DNA from: Verrucomicrobiota bacterium
GTDB taxonomy: Bacteria > Verrucomicrobiota > Verrucomicrobiia > Limisphaerales > J093
Direction of reading: 5' to 3'
Length of the DNA stretch: 46,111 nt
Assembly: GCA_012517065.1 (NCBI GenBank)
Contig: JAAYVR010000163.1
Span: 1-46,111 of the forward strand
The notes below the pieces were generated by a model. The model was not told where the DNA came from, did not search any database, and worked only from the letters and a program-made list of their open reading frames with translations. A program made the position numbers and the translations under genes. Below are positions 15,913 to 24,831 of this stretch, one piece after another (the stretch's first letter is position 1; each line of letters begins with the position of its first letter).

Positions 15913-18900
15913 CTATCGCAATTCCAGCCCTTTTTTCACCTTTGCCAAGATGGCATTGATTGCCTTCAGCTTCGCCTCGCCGGCCTTGGGTTCCCCGCTC
16001 AACTCAATTCGCACGCGCAACTTCAACGTGTTGGGTACGGCCGCTTTCAGCAACTGACCCAGCGAGTCTGCCAAGTCCATAAGCTCCTGCGGTTCCATTT
16101 CATCCTCCAAGGTGAACGTACCTGGTCGGTTCACCGACGGCGGTGGTGTGACCGGCACGGGCACGTTCTTCGGGCGTTGAAGCTTGACCGCCGCGGCCCC
16201 GCTCAGCGGGCAGGGCCATGGCCCGGAATCCGCTGTCCGTTCGAGCAACCTCGCCCGGATAGCCCCGTCAATCGCATCTCGCACCACCGGCCACGGCAGT
16301 GCCTTTCCCTTCGCTACCGACAACTGGTTTGCCAAGCCGAGTGCCGTGGTTTCATTCCCGTTCCATGCCGCCGGTAGTTGTTCTGGCAACAGCCAGTTCA
16401 CGTCGATCGGTTCTGGCGGCGGAAACAACAAAGCTGCGTCGGCCAGGACACCCGTCGGGATCGGTTCACCGCAGATGCTCGCAACCCCTGACACCAGCCA
16501 CAGCTTCCCCGTTTCCACCGCGGCCTTCACCCCTGCGTACACCGCTTCGCGCTTGGCCGATGGGATCGGTGCCGTTTCGTCGTACAACGTGCCATCCGCT
16601 GCCGCACGCTTGGTTATGACGTACTTGTCACCCGCAAAGTAATTCACCACGTCGGCGACTGTGATCTGTCTGTGCGCCGGCCACAATTCCGGCAGCGCAT
16701 CAGGCGCAAGTAATGACGCCGGAATCTCCTCGAGTCGTGCTGATTCCGGAAGCACTACTTCCCAGGTTGGGTCTTTCTCGATGTCATCCACTGATACTTC
16801 CTGCCGCCAGATCGTCCGGAACGACTTATCCGGCCTCATTTGGCGCAGCACGAAAAACCCCTGCCGTGCACCATCCACCAAGGTTTCCAAAACCTCCCTG
16901 CGTCGCAGCATCTTGGGCAGCTTGGGCACCTGCGCAAAGGCCCCAACCAAGTCCTTGACTCGCCGTTCAGTCTCGCCCGGACGCCACAGATCATATGGCC
17001 CGCCCGGCAGCAGCGCATCAGCACTCACCGGAGTATCCTCAATCCGTGAACGAGGATCTTTCTTGATGGTCAGGAACAAAGGCTCGTCACTGGGCACAAT
17101 CTTGAACGCCTGGACATCGCCCGCCGCGCTTTGGGTCACCACGATGCAGTAGGCGTGCTTGATGGCTTCCATGATCTCCTCACGCGCCTTCTCCGTGTTC
17201 TGCTGCAAACGCACCCGGCGGACCTCATCGAGTTCCTGCCCTTTCAGCATGTCCCGAACTTCTTCCCATCCCAGGTAACTCCTCACCGCTGCCCGCGCCA
17301 CCTCCAAGCCATCCCGCGACGGCACCGCCAGCACCACCGCGTTCTTGTTTACCCGTGGGCGGTCTGGTCCGGTGGTCTCTTCGATGAACCGCTTCGCTTC
17401 CGCGCTCGGATTCCCTGACATCGATGCGCACTTGGGGCCCAGCACGGCGTAATGAAACTCGCCGTCGTCCTCGATGTCGCTCGGCTTCATCGGCAGGTTA
17501 TGAACTCTGGCCCCGGCGGCCGAGGCCCCAGCCGTCAGGTCCTTGGTCTTCCCGATCATTGTACTTAGCAGCGACTCGACTGTTTCCGTTTTCACGCGGT
17601 CCGCGCACGCCACGTCGTGCATCTGCTGCAGATTCGGGCGCGACCCCAGCCGCCACGTTTTCGGCAGCGCCTTGTCATCCTGCGGGAAGTTCGATTCGTC
17701 CAGGAACCACGACACATCCACCCACCGCCGCAACGCTTTCTCGAGCGTGATCCGGTCCGGGTTGGTCGCCCCCACCAGCACGAACAGTTCGTTCAGGTTC
17801 GCCGCCTTCCCGATCGGCTGCGAATGCACGAACGTGGCTATGACCGCTTGCTGGACTTCCCGTCCCTTGAGAGCGGCAAAACACTGTTCGATCTCCCTGG
17901 CCTTCGCCAGTTCTGTGTCCAAAATGAACGGCCAGTTGCTCTGGGCGCCCTCGTAGGTCTCCTTCCGAGCCACTTCTGCCAGTTCTCTTAGCCCTTCGGG
18001 AATCTTCGTTTCCCCCGGTTTGGGTAGAAAGACACTCGGTCCGATCAACGGCGACGGGTCCGACCCCGCCGCGTCCCGCAGCGCCAGGGCGAACGTGCGC
18101 AGGATGCCGCGCGTCCTCTGAAAGCCGGGCATCCCCGACCATTTCGCATAAAACACTTCTGTCAGTTCCGGATGAAACGGGTAGCTCAGCAAGTATTTTT
18201 GTTCGACGCCGATCCCGCCCCTGGACGTCGCCTCATCCAGCTTTCCGATCCCTTGAAGTGCAGCGATCACCTGCTGCCGGAATTTCTCCGCATCTTTGAT
18301 GGACTCCAAATCGAACAGCCGCCGTTTCAACACCTCTGCGGCTTCCTCTTTCGTCACTGGCTGGATTTCGTGTTCCCCCTCGCGTTGGAATATCTGGGAT
18401 AGCTCCGATTCAATCCTGCGTCCGGCCGAGTCGCTCTTTTCGACGTCCGAGGCAAGTAGGGACGCCACTACGCAGCAGCGGTCCGTTTTGGTCGCCGCCT
18501 GGGTCAGGTATTGGAAGAAGTTCTTCAATGTTTCCAGCCAGCCCGAATCTTGGCGCACCTTCTCGTGCGCGTACATCAGCACTTCATCCAACAACACCAG
18601 CAGCGCTCCGCATTCCTTCACCCCCAATTCGAGCAGCGACCGCATAAGGTTTTCCGCTGGGGCGGCCTCCCGTTCTTCCGATTTTCCGCTGGCGTGCAGC
18701 AGCTTGAGCCCGGCCTCGCCCGCAATTTGCCATGCCAGCAGACTCCAAGGCTGCTTCAGCCACCGCTTTTTCCCGGCGGGGCAGATCATCTCCATCCCCT
18801 TTTCCACGTCCAGCTTGTCGAAGGGCAACACCACGATCCGAGCCTTTGGAATCTGCAACCCACCCATTTCCGCGCGGAACTCTGCCACGGCGGGCACATT

Positions 18901-19227
18901 CGGCAGCTTCGCCGGGTCATTGTGAAGGTGATACTCGGTGATCAACGCGTGTGTCTTGCCGCCGCCGTAGGTCAGCGACAGTTGTCGCACTGCCTTGTCG
19001 CTCTTGCCTGCCAGTCGGTAGGCGACATCACGCGCCAGCACCCGGATGCCGCTGGCGGGAAACGTAAGCGTGAAAAATTCCTTCGGATCGCCATAGGCCG
19101 ACTTTGCCGTGCCCATCTTAACGTCGTAAAGATCGGCTGCGAACATCGCCAGCGTCAGCTCGCCAGACTTCACGTCCTCGCGCAGCTTCACCACTTCATG
19201 CCAGGGTTTGATTGTTCCGTTGCTCAT
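15913..19227 (-). CDS. DUF499 (COG1483) family ATPase of a defence operon
   Basis: A 1104-residue P-loop protein. The Walker A motif is LSLTYGGGKTHAL (GGGKT at residues 88-92). A Walker B-like strand ALLVLLDEVLMYAHEK follows near residue 210, in the DUF499 arrangement. The long middle part (residues about 270-700) and a C-terminal part with the low-complexity segment PVPVTPPPSVN have no motif I recognise. DUF499 proteins are large ATPases repeatedly found next to DUF1156 methyltransferases and SNF2-type helicases in defence loci; BrxC/PglY of BREX is a comparable large ATPase. The start at 19227 has an AGAGGC ribosome site and lies 8 bp after the previous stop. It is the last gene of the operon. 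Confidence 0.88.
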   Translation of the reverse strand: MSNGTIKPWHEVVKLREDVKSGELTLAMFAADLYDVKMGTAKSAYGDPKEFFTLTFPASGIRVLARDVAYRLAGKSDKAVRQLSLTYGGGKTHALITEYHLHNDPAKLPNVPAVAEFRAEMGGLQIPKARIVVLPFDKLDVEKGMEMICPAGKKRWLKQPWSLLAWQIAGEAGLKLLHASGKSEEREAAPAENLMRSLLELGVKECGALLVLLDEVLMYAHEKVRQDSGWLETLKNFFQYLTQAATKTDRCCVVASLLASDVEKSDSAGRRIESELSQIFQREGEHEIQPVTKEEAAEVLKRRLFDLESIKDAEKFRQQVIAALQGIGKLDEATSRGGIGVEQKYLLSYPFHPELTEVFYAKWSGMPGFQRTRGILRTFALALRDAAGSDPSPLIGPSVFLPKPGETKIPEGLRELAEVARKETYEGAQSNWPFILDTELAKAREIEQCFAALKGREVQQAVIATFVHSQPIGKAANLNELFVLVGATNPDRITLEKALRRWVDVSWFLDESNFPQDDKALPKTWRLGSRPNLQQMHDVACADRVKTETVESLLSTMIGKTKDLTAGASAAGARVHNLPMKPSDIEDDGEFHYAVLGPKCASMSGNPSAEAKRFIEETTGPDRPRVNKNAVVLAVPSRDGLEVARAAVRSYLGWEEVRDMLKGQELDEVRRVRLQQNTEKAREEIMEAIKHAYCIVVTQSAAGDVQAFKIVPSDEPLFLTIKKDPRSRIEDTPVSADALLPGGPYDLWRPGETERRVKDLVGAFAQVPKLPKMLRRREVLETLVDGARQGFFVLRQMRPDKSFRTIWRQEVSVDDIEKDPTWEVVLPESARLEEIPASLLAPDALPELWPAHRQITVADVVNYFAGDKYVITKRAAADGTLYDETAPIPSAKREAVYAGVKAAVETGKLWLVSGVASICGEPIPTGVLADAALLFPPPEPIDVNWLLPEQLPAAWNGNETTALGLANQLSVAKGKALPWPVVRDAIDGAIRARLLERTADSGPWPCPLSGAAAVKLQRPKNVPVPVTPPPSVNRPGTFTLEDEMEPQELMDLADSLGQLLKAAVPNTLKLRVRIELSGEPKAGEAKLKAINAILAKVKKGLELR

Positions 19228-19235
19228 AGAAGCCT

Positions 19236-19865
19236 CTATTGCTGTGAGAACCACTCTCGCAAGGTATTCTTCAATTTCACAAATGCCGCGTCCGTGCACC
19301 GTTCGAGGCTGACTTTCTCAGCCAGTTGTAGGTAAATCGACGACGATCTTGGACGGTGCGCTGTGCGCAGGGCCGCTTCCATTGCCTCCTTTGGAGCATG
19401 CGGCTTGGCCTCTCCTTCTCGCCAGTATCCCTCCTGCTTGAGCCTCAAGGGTAATTCGGAGGCAGGGGATTTCCATCCTAACACCTCCGGCACATGGGGT
19501 GAATCACTCCATATCCAGACCTCAAGCTCCGGGTTCAGCACAATCACCCGGGACCTGTCTTTCCATCCAGTCGCTGCGAGTTTGCCTTCAACCTCTGCCT
19601 CCAGCTCCTCTCGCGTTTTCTCCTCCGCCCCACAACCATCATGGTCAAATAGCACGATTGCCTTGCTGTATTCACTGAGCATGGAACGCAAAAAAGTATG
19701 CGATCTCAAATAGCATCCCGGGTCACGCTCGGAATGCGTAAAAATATCGGCTGTCACTGGCCTTATCCCCAGGGCGGGTCGCCGGGTCAAAATCCCACGG
19801 ACGGCGTACTCCATGTCCTTGTCCGCTACAAGCACCACCAAGTCTTTCTGCGGTGATGGGTTCAT
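19236..19865 (-). CDS. TOPRIM-like partner protein (RloB/DUF4276-like), putative nuclease
   Basis: A 209-residue protein. A first strand ends in VLVADKDMEYAV (Asp15, Asp17, Glu19), a second in KAIVLFDHDGCG (Asp74, Asp76), and NPELEVWIWSDSP follows near residue 111. The acidic strand, the DxD strand and a P-x-x-E-x-W motif are the pattern of TOPRIM-fold proteins such as RloB and DUF4276 members, which pair with ABC/AAA15-type ATPases in defence loci. Nuclease activity is inferred only. The ATG at 19865 overlaps the TGA of the ATPase gene (ATGA), so translation is probably coupled and the two proteins likely form a complex. A longer frame to 19916 exists but ignores this overlap. Confidence 0.7.
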   Translation of the reverse strand: MNPSPQKDLVVLVADKDMEYAVRGILTRRPALGIRPVTADIFTHSERDPGCYLRSHTFLRSMLSEYSKAIVLFDHDGCGAEEKTREELEAEVEGKLAATGWKDRSRVIVLNPELEVWIWSDSPHVPEVLGWKSPASELPLRLKQEGYWREGEAKPHAPKEAMEAALRTAHRPRSSSIYLQLAEKVSLERCTDAAFVKLKNTLREWFSQQ

Positions 19866-21133
19866 CCAAGCACCCCTCCAGCAAACAACACTCCAAGGTT
19901 GGTTTCCCCGCGCCAATCTTTCAACGCCGGGTGCTCATGTCCAGCGACGATGTCTGTCGCCCCATCACCGGTCTTCGCAAAACAGAGTACCTGTTTTGGC
20001 TCAACAATGCTCAGGATAACCGGTGAATGAGTGGCCAGCAGAACTTGGGCACCATAAGTGGACGACAACGATTGGAACACGGTTTCAACGGCCCTCGGAT
20101 GGATGCCATTTTCAGGCTCCTCAATCAGAAACACTCCCTGGAGATCCGGAAGGTAAGCCGGCAGCGTCAGGGCCAACAACCGCAACGTCCCGTCCGAAAC
20201 CATCCAGGACGGCACCTCCAACCCCCCGGCGTATTCGAGCACCAAGTATTTGTGTTTGTCGTCCTCTCGCTCATGAATGTCCACTCCCACTAGATCGGGC
20301 AAGGCCGTTTGAACATGTCGAATCCAGTCCTTGATCCGTTCAGGCGCCCGTTTCTTCAAATCATCTATCACCCACGGAAGATTTGAACCGTCGGGTCGGA
20401 ATCCCCTGCCCTGCCCTGGAGCGCTGGCTTTCCTGATGAGCAGACTGTTCAACACCAACGGCTGCACTCCTTGGCTGAGAAACGCCTTGAGCCAGGTGCA
20501 CACCGGAAACTTCGCCTCATCTTCAGGCAGATTTCCCAATGCGGATTTCTTCGGACCCAGTCTGATCGAAGGGAACCACCCCTTGCCAGAGGCTTCAGTC
20601 ACTTCCGAGTAGAAATTGTCGTTTCCGCCCTTTTTCTTCATCAACACAGACCGTTCCTGCCGGGAGGCTCTCTTGCTCATAATAGTGGCCGGCTCTTCAC
20701 GGGCGAATGGGAAAACCCTGTTTCGTTCTATGGTTGCGTTGCGGCGTCCGCTCTTGAGCAACGCTCGTTCATGGTTGATTCCATATTCATGGGTTTCAGC
20801 ATCAAACCCGATCTGCACCTCATACCGGATCGTATCAAATCCCCGACTTTTCCCGGCATTGACAATGGCAGATCGTTCTTCCGGAATCATTGCCTCAATG
20901 GCCAGCTCAAATCCGTTCCCCTGGCGCCCCCACATCAAATCCTCGAAATTCTGGGTGCGCTCTCTGATCGCTGCGTCCAAACCCTCCGCCACCATCTTTC
21001 CCAGGAAACTGACCACGTCCAGGAAGGTTGATTTTCCGCTGGCATTAGGGCCAACCAAAACGTGGAAGCCTCCAAGGTCCTGTCTGATGTATTTCAAGCA
21101 ACGGTAACGCCTTGCTTCAACGGCCGTTATCAT
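19862..21133 (-). CDS. AAA15-type (COG4637-like) ATPase of a defence operon
   Basis: A 423-residue ABC/SMC-like ATPase. Walker A is VGPNASGKSTF (residues 28-38). A long helical and variable middle follows, then a signature-like SDGTLRLLAL, Walker B GVFLIEEPENGIHP and the H-loop LLATHSPVIL. This is the single-polypeptide form with no membrane part that is frequent in OLD-, RloA- and retron-linked defence systems. It likely dimerises on ATP and controls the TOPRIM-like protein encoded by the overlapping next gene. The start at 21133 directly precedes the MITAVEARRYRCL strand expected of the family. The spacer to the methyltransferase gene is 88 bp, the second longest in the operon. Confidence 0.85.
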   Translation of the reverse strand: MITAVEARRYRCLKYIRQDLGGFHVLVGPNASGKSTFLDVVSFLGKMVAEGLDAAIRERTQNFEDLMWGRQGNGFELAIEAMIPEERSAIVNAGKSRGFDTIRYEVQIGFDAETHEYGINHERALLKSGRRNATIERNRVFPFAREEPATIMSKRASRQERSVLMKKKGGNDNFYSEVTEASGKGWFPSIRLGPKKSALGNLPEDEAKFPVCTWLKAFLSQGVQPLVLNSLLIRKASAPGQGRGFRPDGSNLPWVIDDLKKRAPERIKDWIRHVQTALPDLVGVDIHEREDDKHKYLVLEYAGGLEVPSWMVSDGTLRLLALTLPAYLPDLQGVFLIEEPENGIHPRAVETVFQSLSSTYGAQVLLATHSPVILSIVEPKQVLCFAKTGDGATDIVAGHEHPALKDWRGETNLGVLFAGGVLG

Positions 21134-21221
21134 AGTGGTGTTTTAGTATGCGGGTTCGTTTTCTCACAATTGACGTCCCAAGGCAGCCTTTTTTGTGTGT
21201 TCCATGCCTTTGTTGGTCCTC

Positions 21222-24200
21222 TCATTCGCGTTCCTTCGGGCTATTCACGGGCAGTTCTTGCTGGTAGGCCGCTCGCGCGCTCCTCCCCTGCACATGATTG
21301 CTCAGACTCTCCAGGATGGCTCGCTCTTCCGACCCAACGTCCGCCATCTCGATCAGCGCCTGCAGCACCGGCGGGAACAGCGCATTCGTCCGCAATCCGC
21401 GACTGTTCAGGTACTCGTCCACCTTCACGACATCCCCGGCCCGCCACAGATGCATAAGCCGGTGAATCTGGTCTATCAACGGAATAATTCGCGTTCGCGG
21501 CTTCTCCGCTGCCCCTTCTTCGAAGAGTTTCCCTTGCGCCGCATCCAGCCGCGCCTTGGGACTATCCACAACCGGGTCATAGCCCATGCCCGGCCGCTTC
21601 CGTTTGTTCCATGGCTTCAGCTTGAAGGTGCTGCTGGACCCTTCCACCATCTCTTCATCATCGTCCCCAGGCTCTTCATCTTGCTCATCGACATCACTGG
21701 TCCCGCCGCTCGGCACCAGCAGATCAAACGTGTCCACCAGGTCGCGGTCCGACAGGTTGCACGACACCGCGTACAGGATGCACGCGCCCGCTGGGGCCTC
21801 CTCCATCTTGAAATCGTTTCGATGGAGCAAGTAGTACGTCGTCACGTCATCCAGTTCATTGCCCACGAAAGGCACGGAAGGACACGAAAGGTCTTCTGCC
21901 CTCCCCTGTGTGCTGCTCTTTTCGTCTCTTTCGTGTGTTTCGTGGGGAAAACTCAGCAGCCGGCCCACCACAAAATCCAGCACCATCCGCCGCACATGCC
22001 GCAGAAACTCCGACACGCTCATCAGTTCGTTCGGCTTGTTCGCCTTCTTCACCACCGGGTATTGGCTGTACGCCTCCAGCGCCGGCCCCGTCGCCGCCCA
22101 CACAAAGTCCGGCCCCCGAATCCCCGCATCCCAAAAGTCCCGCAACCGCCCTGTAATCTTCTCCCGCATCTGCTGCAGCACCACATTGTCCCACCCAGGC
22201 CGCGCTGCCGGATTCCGCTTCTTGCACACAAGCCACACGGAAGAAGCCAGAGCGGCAGATGATTTCGCGCGCATACGCGTGCTCATCTCTGTCTGAATAG
22301 GCCAGCTCCCATCCACAACGAATCCAGATCTAACAAGGGCGGAGACCAGGGTCTCCCAAGCATCCGGTTGCTTGTTTGCGAATACGACGACCATCTTGCC
22401 CAAAGGCTTGAGCGCTTGGGCGCACCTTTGAAATACACGGGCCATGCCGTCCTCATAAACCGCCTTGGATTTCTCCTTGTCTCCATTATGGCGTCCTGAA
22501 TCATCAATCAGCTCGCCGTCATTATTCTTATGATCCCATTTAGGTGATAGTTCTTCCTTGAATGCCTCATCCAGTTCCGGGGCCAGGCTACGTAATGACC
22601 TCTTAAGCCAAAGATAAAAGAAATCCATCAAGTCTGAATAGGGTATTGCGTCGTAGTAAGGTGGATCCGTAACCACCGCATCGAAATCACTTTTATCAAG
22701 TTGAATCGCTGATTGCTGTTGCACCGTCGGCATCTCCGCGCCTCTGGCAGCAACAAGCGCGTGCTCAATAAAACGCGCCAGCCAGTCTAATTGGGCCTCG
22801 TAGGCGCCACCGACGTTATTTGTCAAAGCCAACTCCACAAAATCCCAAGTAATCGGTAGCGCAAATCGCGTGAAAGTATGGCCGATTAGTTCACGTGAAA
22901 GGTGCCAGACACAGATTTGCGAATTGTAGTCGGCAATCTTGTCAACCTGTAGTACCAAGTAGGATACCACAGCTTCTTTCCATTGTTGCGGGTATCCAAG
23001 CTCCCCGAGCATTTCAGCCGTCTGCCTAGTTTTTGCCACAAACATCCCCAGCGCCAGCAATTGTCTCGGCGTGAAAAGTTTGTGCCACTGGTCGAAACCA
23101 TAAAGGGGTACCCGGAATCCAAGCGCTTCCTTGTTCGGTAGCGGCTCGGTTGGTACCCCGAATGGAATATTCGCAAACACCTGCGGGATGCGCGCCTGCG
23201 CTTCGGTTGCCTTTTGCAGCTCCAGTTCGGTCGGCAGACGGTATTCCTTGCCAAGTTGTCCGTCCACAACCACGGCGGTCATGCACGCCCCCAGCCGGCC
23301 TGCTTGCCCTTCCAATCGAATGTCCTCCATGGTCATTATGTTGCCGTGGACCGGGCATTTGGCCCCGGACCGAGACATGGTCCCAGCACCAATCTTTCTG
23401 TCATGCTCCCTTCGTTGGGCTGTGTTCCCACCAACTTTCGGCACGTCCTCCTGAATGCCGAACTCGACACCAGTCCCATCCGCCTTCGGCGTCATCGTCA
23501 GCAACACCCGCTTGTCGTCTTTCTTGCACAGCCAGCGTGTCTTGAGCAGTGGTATGATCGTTTCGGGGTGGTGCTTGTTCTTGACCGTCCGTGCCCACAG
23601 ATAGGCCACCGTCGGCTTGGGCACCCAGCGCGGATTCGTCGGCTCCGCCAAATAATCCGCCGTGAACTCCTCGTTGAGCATCTTTTCATCCACCTCGCCC
23701 TCCGGCGTGAGCGGGCACAGCCGCAATCCCTTGGCCTCGATTTCCGCCGCGTGCTCCTTCTTCCACTGGGCCAGCCAGCTCTTGGGCACCTTGCGCTTCT
23801 CGGTTTCCAGCACCGGCTCCCACGTGGCATACGTCGGATAGAACTCGGCCAGTTCCTTGCGCGCTTGCTTTAGCACCCACCGCCCCCACGCCCGCACATG
23901 CCACGCCAAATCCGCCTCATATTTGTGGTCCACCGAAGGCACGAAATCAGACGAAATGTCCTTCAATTCACCTTGCTGGATTTCTCTTTTCCTTCCCGTG
24001 TCTTTGGTGTGTTTCGTGGGCAACGGCAATTTGTGGGCTTTGCAGAAGGCCTCCATGAACTCCCGGTCTTCCAGGATGAACTCCGGCAGCGGCAGTTTCT
24101 TGCCCGCCAGTTTCTGCGGGTATTCCAAGGTACATTTCAGGATGAACCACGCCACTGGGTTGATGTCTATGGCCGTGGCCTCGCATCCCAGCCGCATCGC

Positions 24201-24632
24201 CTCGAGCGGAATCGCCCCGCCCCCCGCAAATGGATCCAGCACCCGGGGAGCGCGGCCGCCGTAGGCCTCGCGAATTTTTTGCCGGAACCATTCCAGGTCT
24301 GGCCCGTTTTCCCGGCCCCAATGCAGGATGCCCCCGACGGTTTCCTCGGCCTGGATTTCCTCAATCTTGCCGTTGGGCATCTTCTTTTTCTTGACCGTTT
24401 TGCGCACCCGCCCACCGAGCTTCTCGAGGATTTTGGCGCGTTCCTCCGGGTCGCCGGGATCGGGCAGCAGGGTGGCGATGAGCGCCGCCCGGCACGCGGC
24501 CAGCGGTCGCCGCGCCGGCCAGATGTGCAGTGTCGAGATGTGCCCGTGGCGCACGTTCTTCTCATGCACTGAATCCAGTGACGCCTGCTTGAGCGGAAAC
24601 GCCACTTCAATCAATCGCGGTTTGTCATTCAT
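21222..24632 (-). CDS. DUF1156 (COG1743) DNA adenine methyltransferase
   Basis: A protein of about 1136 residues. The DUF1156 N-terminus is clear (FPLKQASLDSVHEKNVRHGH, then IWPARRPLAACRAAL). SAM motif I follows (RVLDPFAGGGAIPLEAMRLG, near residue 130) with the acidic TAIDINP strand, and catalytic motif IV DPPYYD lies near residue 655. The DPPY motif indicates N6-adenine (or N4-cytosine) methylation. In a defence setting it would mark self DNA. Two stretches, residues about 203-235 (THTK-like and KREIQQ) and 896-924 (HETHERDEK), are encoded by palindromic elements that look inserted in frame. The start at 24632 (MNDKPRLIEVAFP) matches the family; alternatives are 24647 and a TTG at 24659. Confidence 0.9.
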   Translation of the reverse strand: MNDKPRLIEVAFPLKQASLDSVHEKNVRHGHISTLHIWPARRPLAACRAALIATLLPDPGDPEERAKILEKLGGRVRKTVKKKKMPNGKIEEIQAEETVGGILHWGRENGPDLEWFRQKIREAYGGRAPRVLDPFAGGGAIPLEAMRLGCEATAIDINPVAWFILKCTLEYPQKLAGKKLPLPEFILEDREFMEAFCKAHKLPLPTKHTKDTGRKREIQQGELKDISSDFVPSVDHKYEADLAWHVRAWGRWVLKQARKELAEFYPTYATWEPVLETEKRKVPKSWLAQWKKEHAAEIEAKGLRLCPLTPEGEVDEKMLNEEFTADYLAEPTNPRWVPKPTVAYLWARTVKNKHHPETIIPLLKTRWLCKKDDKRVLLTMTPKADGTGVEFGIQEDVPKVGGNTAQRREHDRKIGAGTMSRSGAKCPVHGNIMTMEDIRLEGQAGRLGACMTAVVVDGQLGKEYRLPTELELQKATEAQARIPQVFANIPFGVPTEPLPNKEALGFRVPLYGFDQWHKLFTPRQLLALGMFVAKTRQTAEMLGELGYPQQWKEAVVSYLVLQVDKIADYNSQICVWHLSRELIGHTFTRFALPITWDFVELALTNNVGGAYEAQLDWLARFIEHALVAARGAEMPTVQQQSAIQLDKSDFDAVVTDPPYYDAIPYSDLMDFFYLWLKRSLRSLAPELDEAFKEELSPKWDHKNNDGELIDDSGRHNGDKEKSKAVYEDGMARVFQRCAQALKPLGKMVVVFANKQPDAWETLVSALVRSGFVVDGSWPIQTEMSTRMRAKSSAALASSVWLVCKKRNPAARPGWDNVVLQQMREKITGRLRDFWDAGIRGPDFVWAATGPALEAYSQYPVVKKANKPNELMSVSEFLRHVRRMVLDFVVGRLLSFPHETHERDEKSSTQGRAEDLSCPSVPFVGNELDDVTTYYLLHRNDFKMEEAPAGACILYAVSCNLSDRDLVDTFDLLVPSGGTSDVDEQDEEPGDDDEEMVEGSSSTFKLKPWNKRKRPGMGYDPVVDSPKARLDAAQGKLFEEGAAEKPRTRIIPLIDQIHRLMHLWRAGDVVKVDEYLNSRGLRTNALFPPVLQALIEMADVGSEERAILESLSNHVQGRSARAAYQQELPVNSPKERE
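21862..21946. repeat. Palindromic element A inside the methyltransferase gene
   Basis: The left arm is CCCACGAAAGGCACGGAAGG and on to CACGAAAGG. The right arm, CTTTCGTGTGTTTCGTGGGG, is close to its reverse complement. The 85 bp stay open in the coding frame and encode roughly FPHETHERDEKSSTQGR and the residues after it, between GRLLS and GNELDDVTTYYLLHR, which would be nearly adjacent in relatives as I recall the family. Confidence 0.7.
23931..24021. repeat. Palindromic element B inside the methyltransferase gene
   Basis: The left part is CACCGAAGGCACGAAATCAG and the right part GTGTCTTTGGTGTGTTTCGTGG, arms of the same ACGAAA type as element A. It encodes about 30 residues (KHTKDTGRKREIQQ and so on) just before ADLAWHVRAWGRWVL, a conserved family stretch. 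The reading frame is preserved. Confidence 0.65.
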
Positions 24633-24787
24633 ATACGGAGAGCCCATGAAACACACCAAAATCCAGAGAGAGGAACACGCACTTCTGAGTTTGAAATTGC
24701 CCGAGGATTGGCGGGCTATGGTCTATGTGTTCACCTTTAGCGTACATTCGCGTCGTTCGCGGGCATCCCTTCTGCGCTTTTTGCATG

Positions 24788-24829
24788 TTTCGCGGTATCT
24801 TCATTTCGTGCATTTCGTGTGTTTCGTGG
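24788..24829. repeat. Partial palindromic element C in the operon gap
   Basis: TTTCGCGG, CATTTCGTGCATTTCGTG and TGTTTCGTGG match the right arms of elements A and B. It lies in the 199 bp gap between the helicase stop and the methyltransferase start, the longest gap in the operon. No clear left arm is seen. Confidence 0.6.
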
Positions 24830-24831
24830 TC

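Noticed and set aside
18511-19335. 274-codon open frame on the plus strand
   Set aside because: It is antisense to the Walker A region of the DUF499 gene; a GC-rich shadow frame.
21195-22262. 355-codon open frame on the plus strand
   Set aside because: It is antisense to the methyltransferase C-terminus; rich in Arg, His and Pro, as shadow frames in GC-rich DNA are.
24625-24813. 62-codon frame in the helicase-methyltransferase gap
   Set aside because: It is largely made of the ACGAAA repeat and overlaps the methyltransferase start; no ribosome site.
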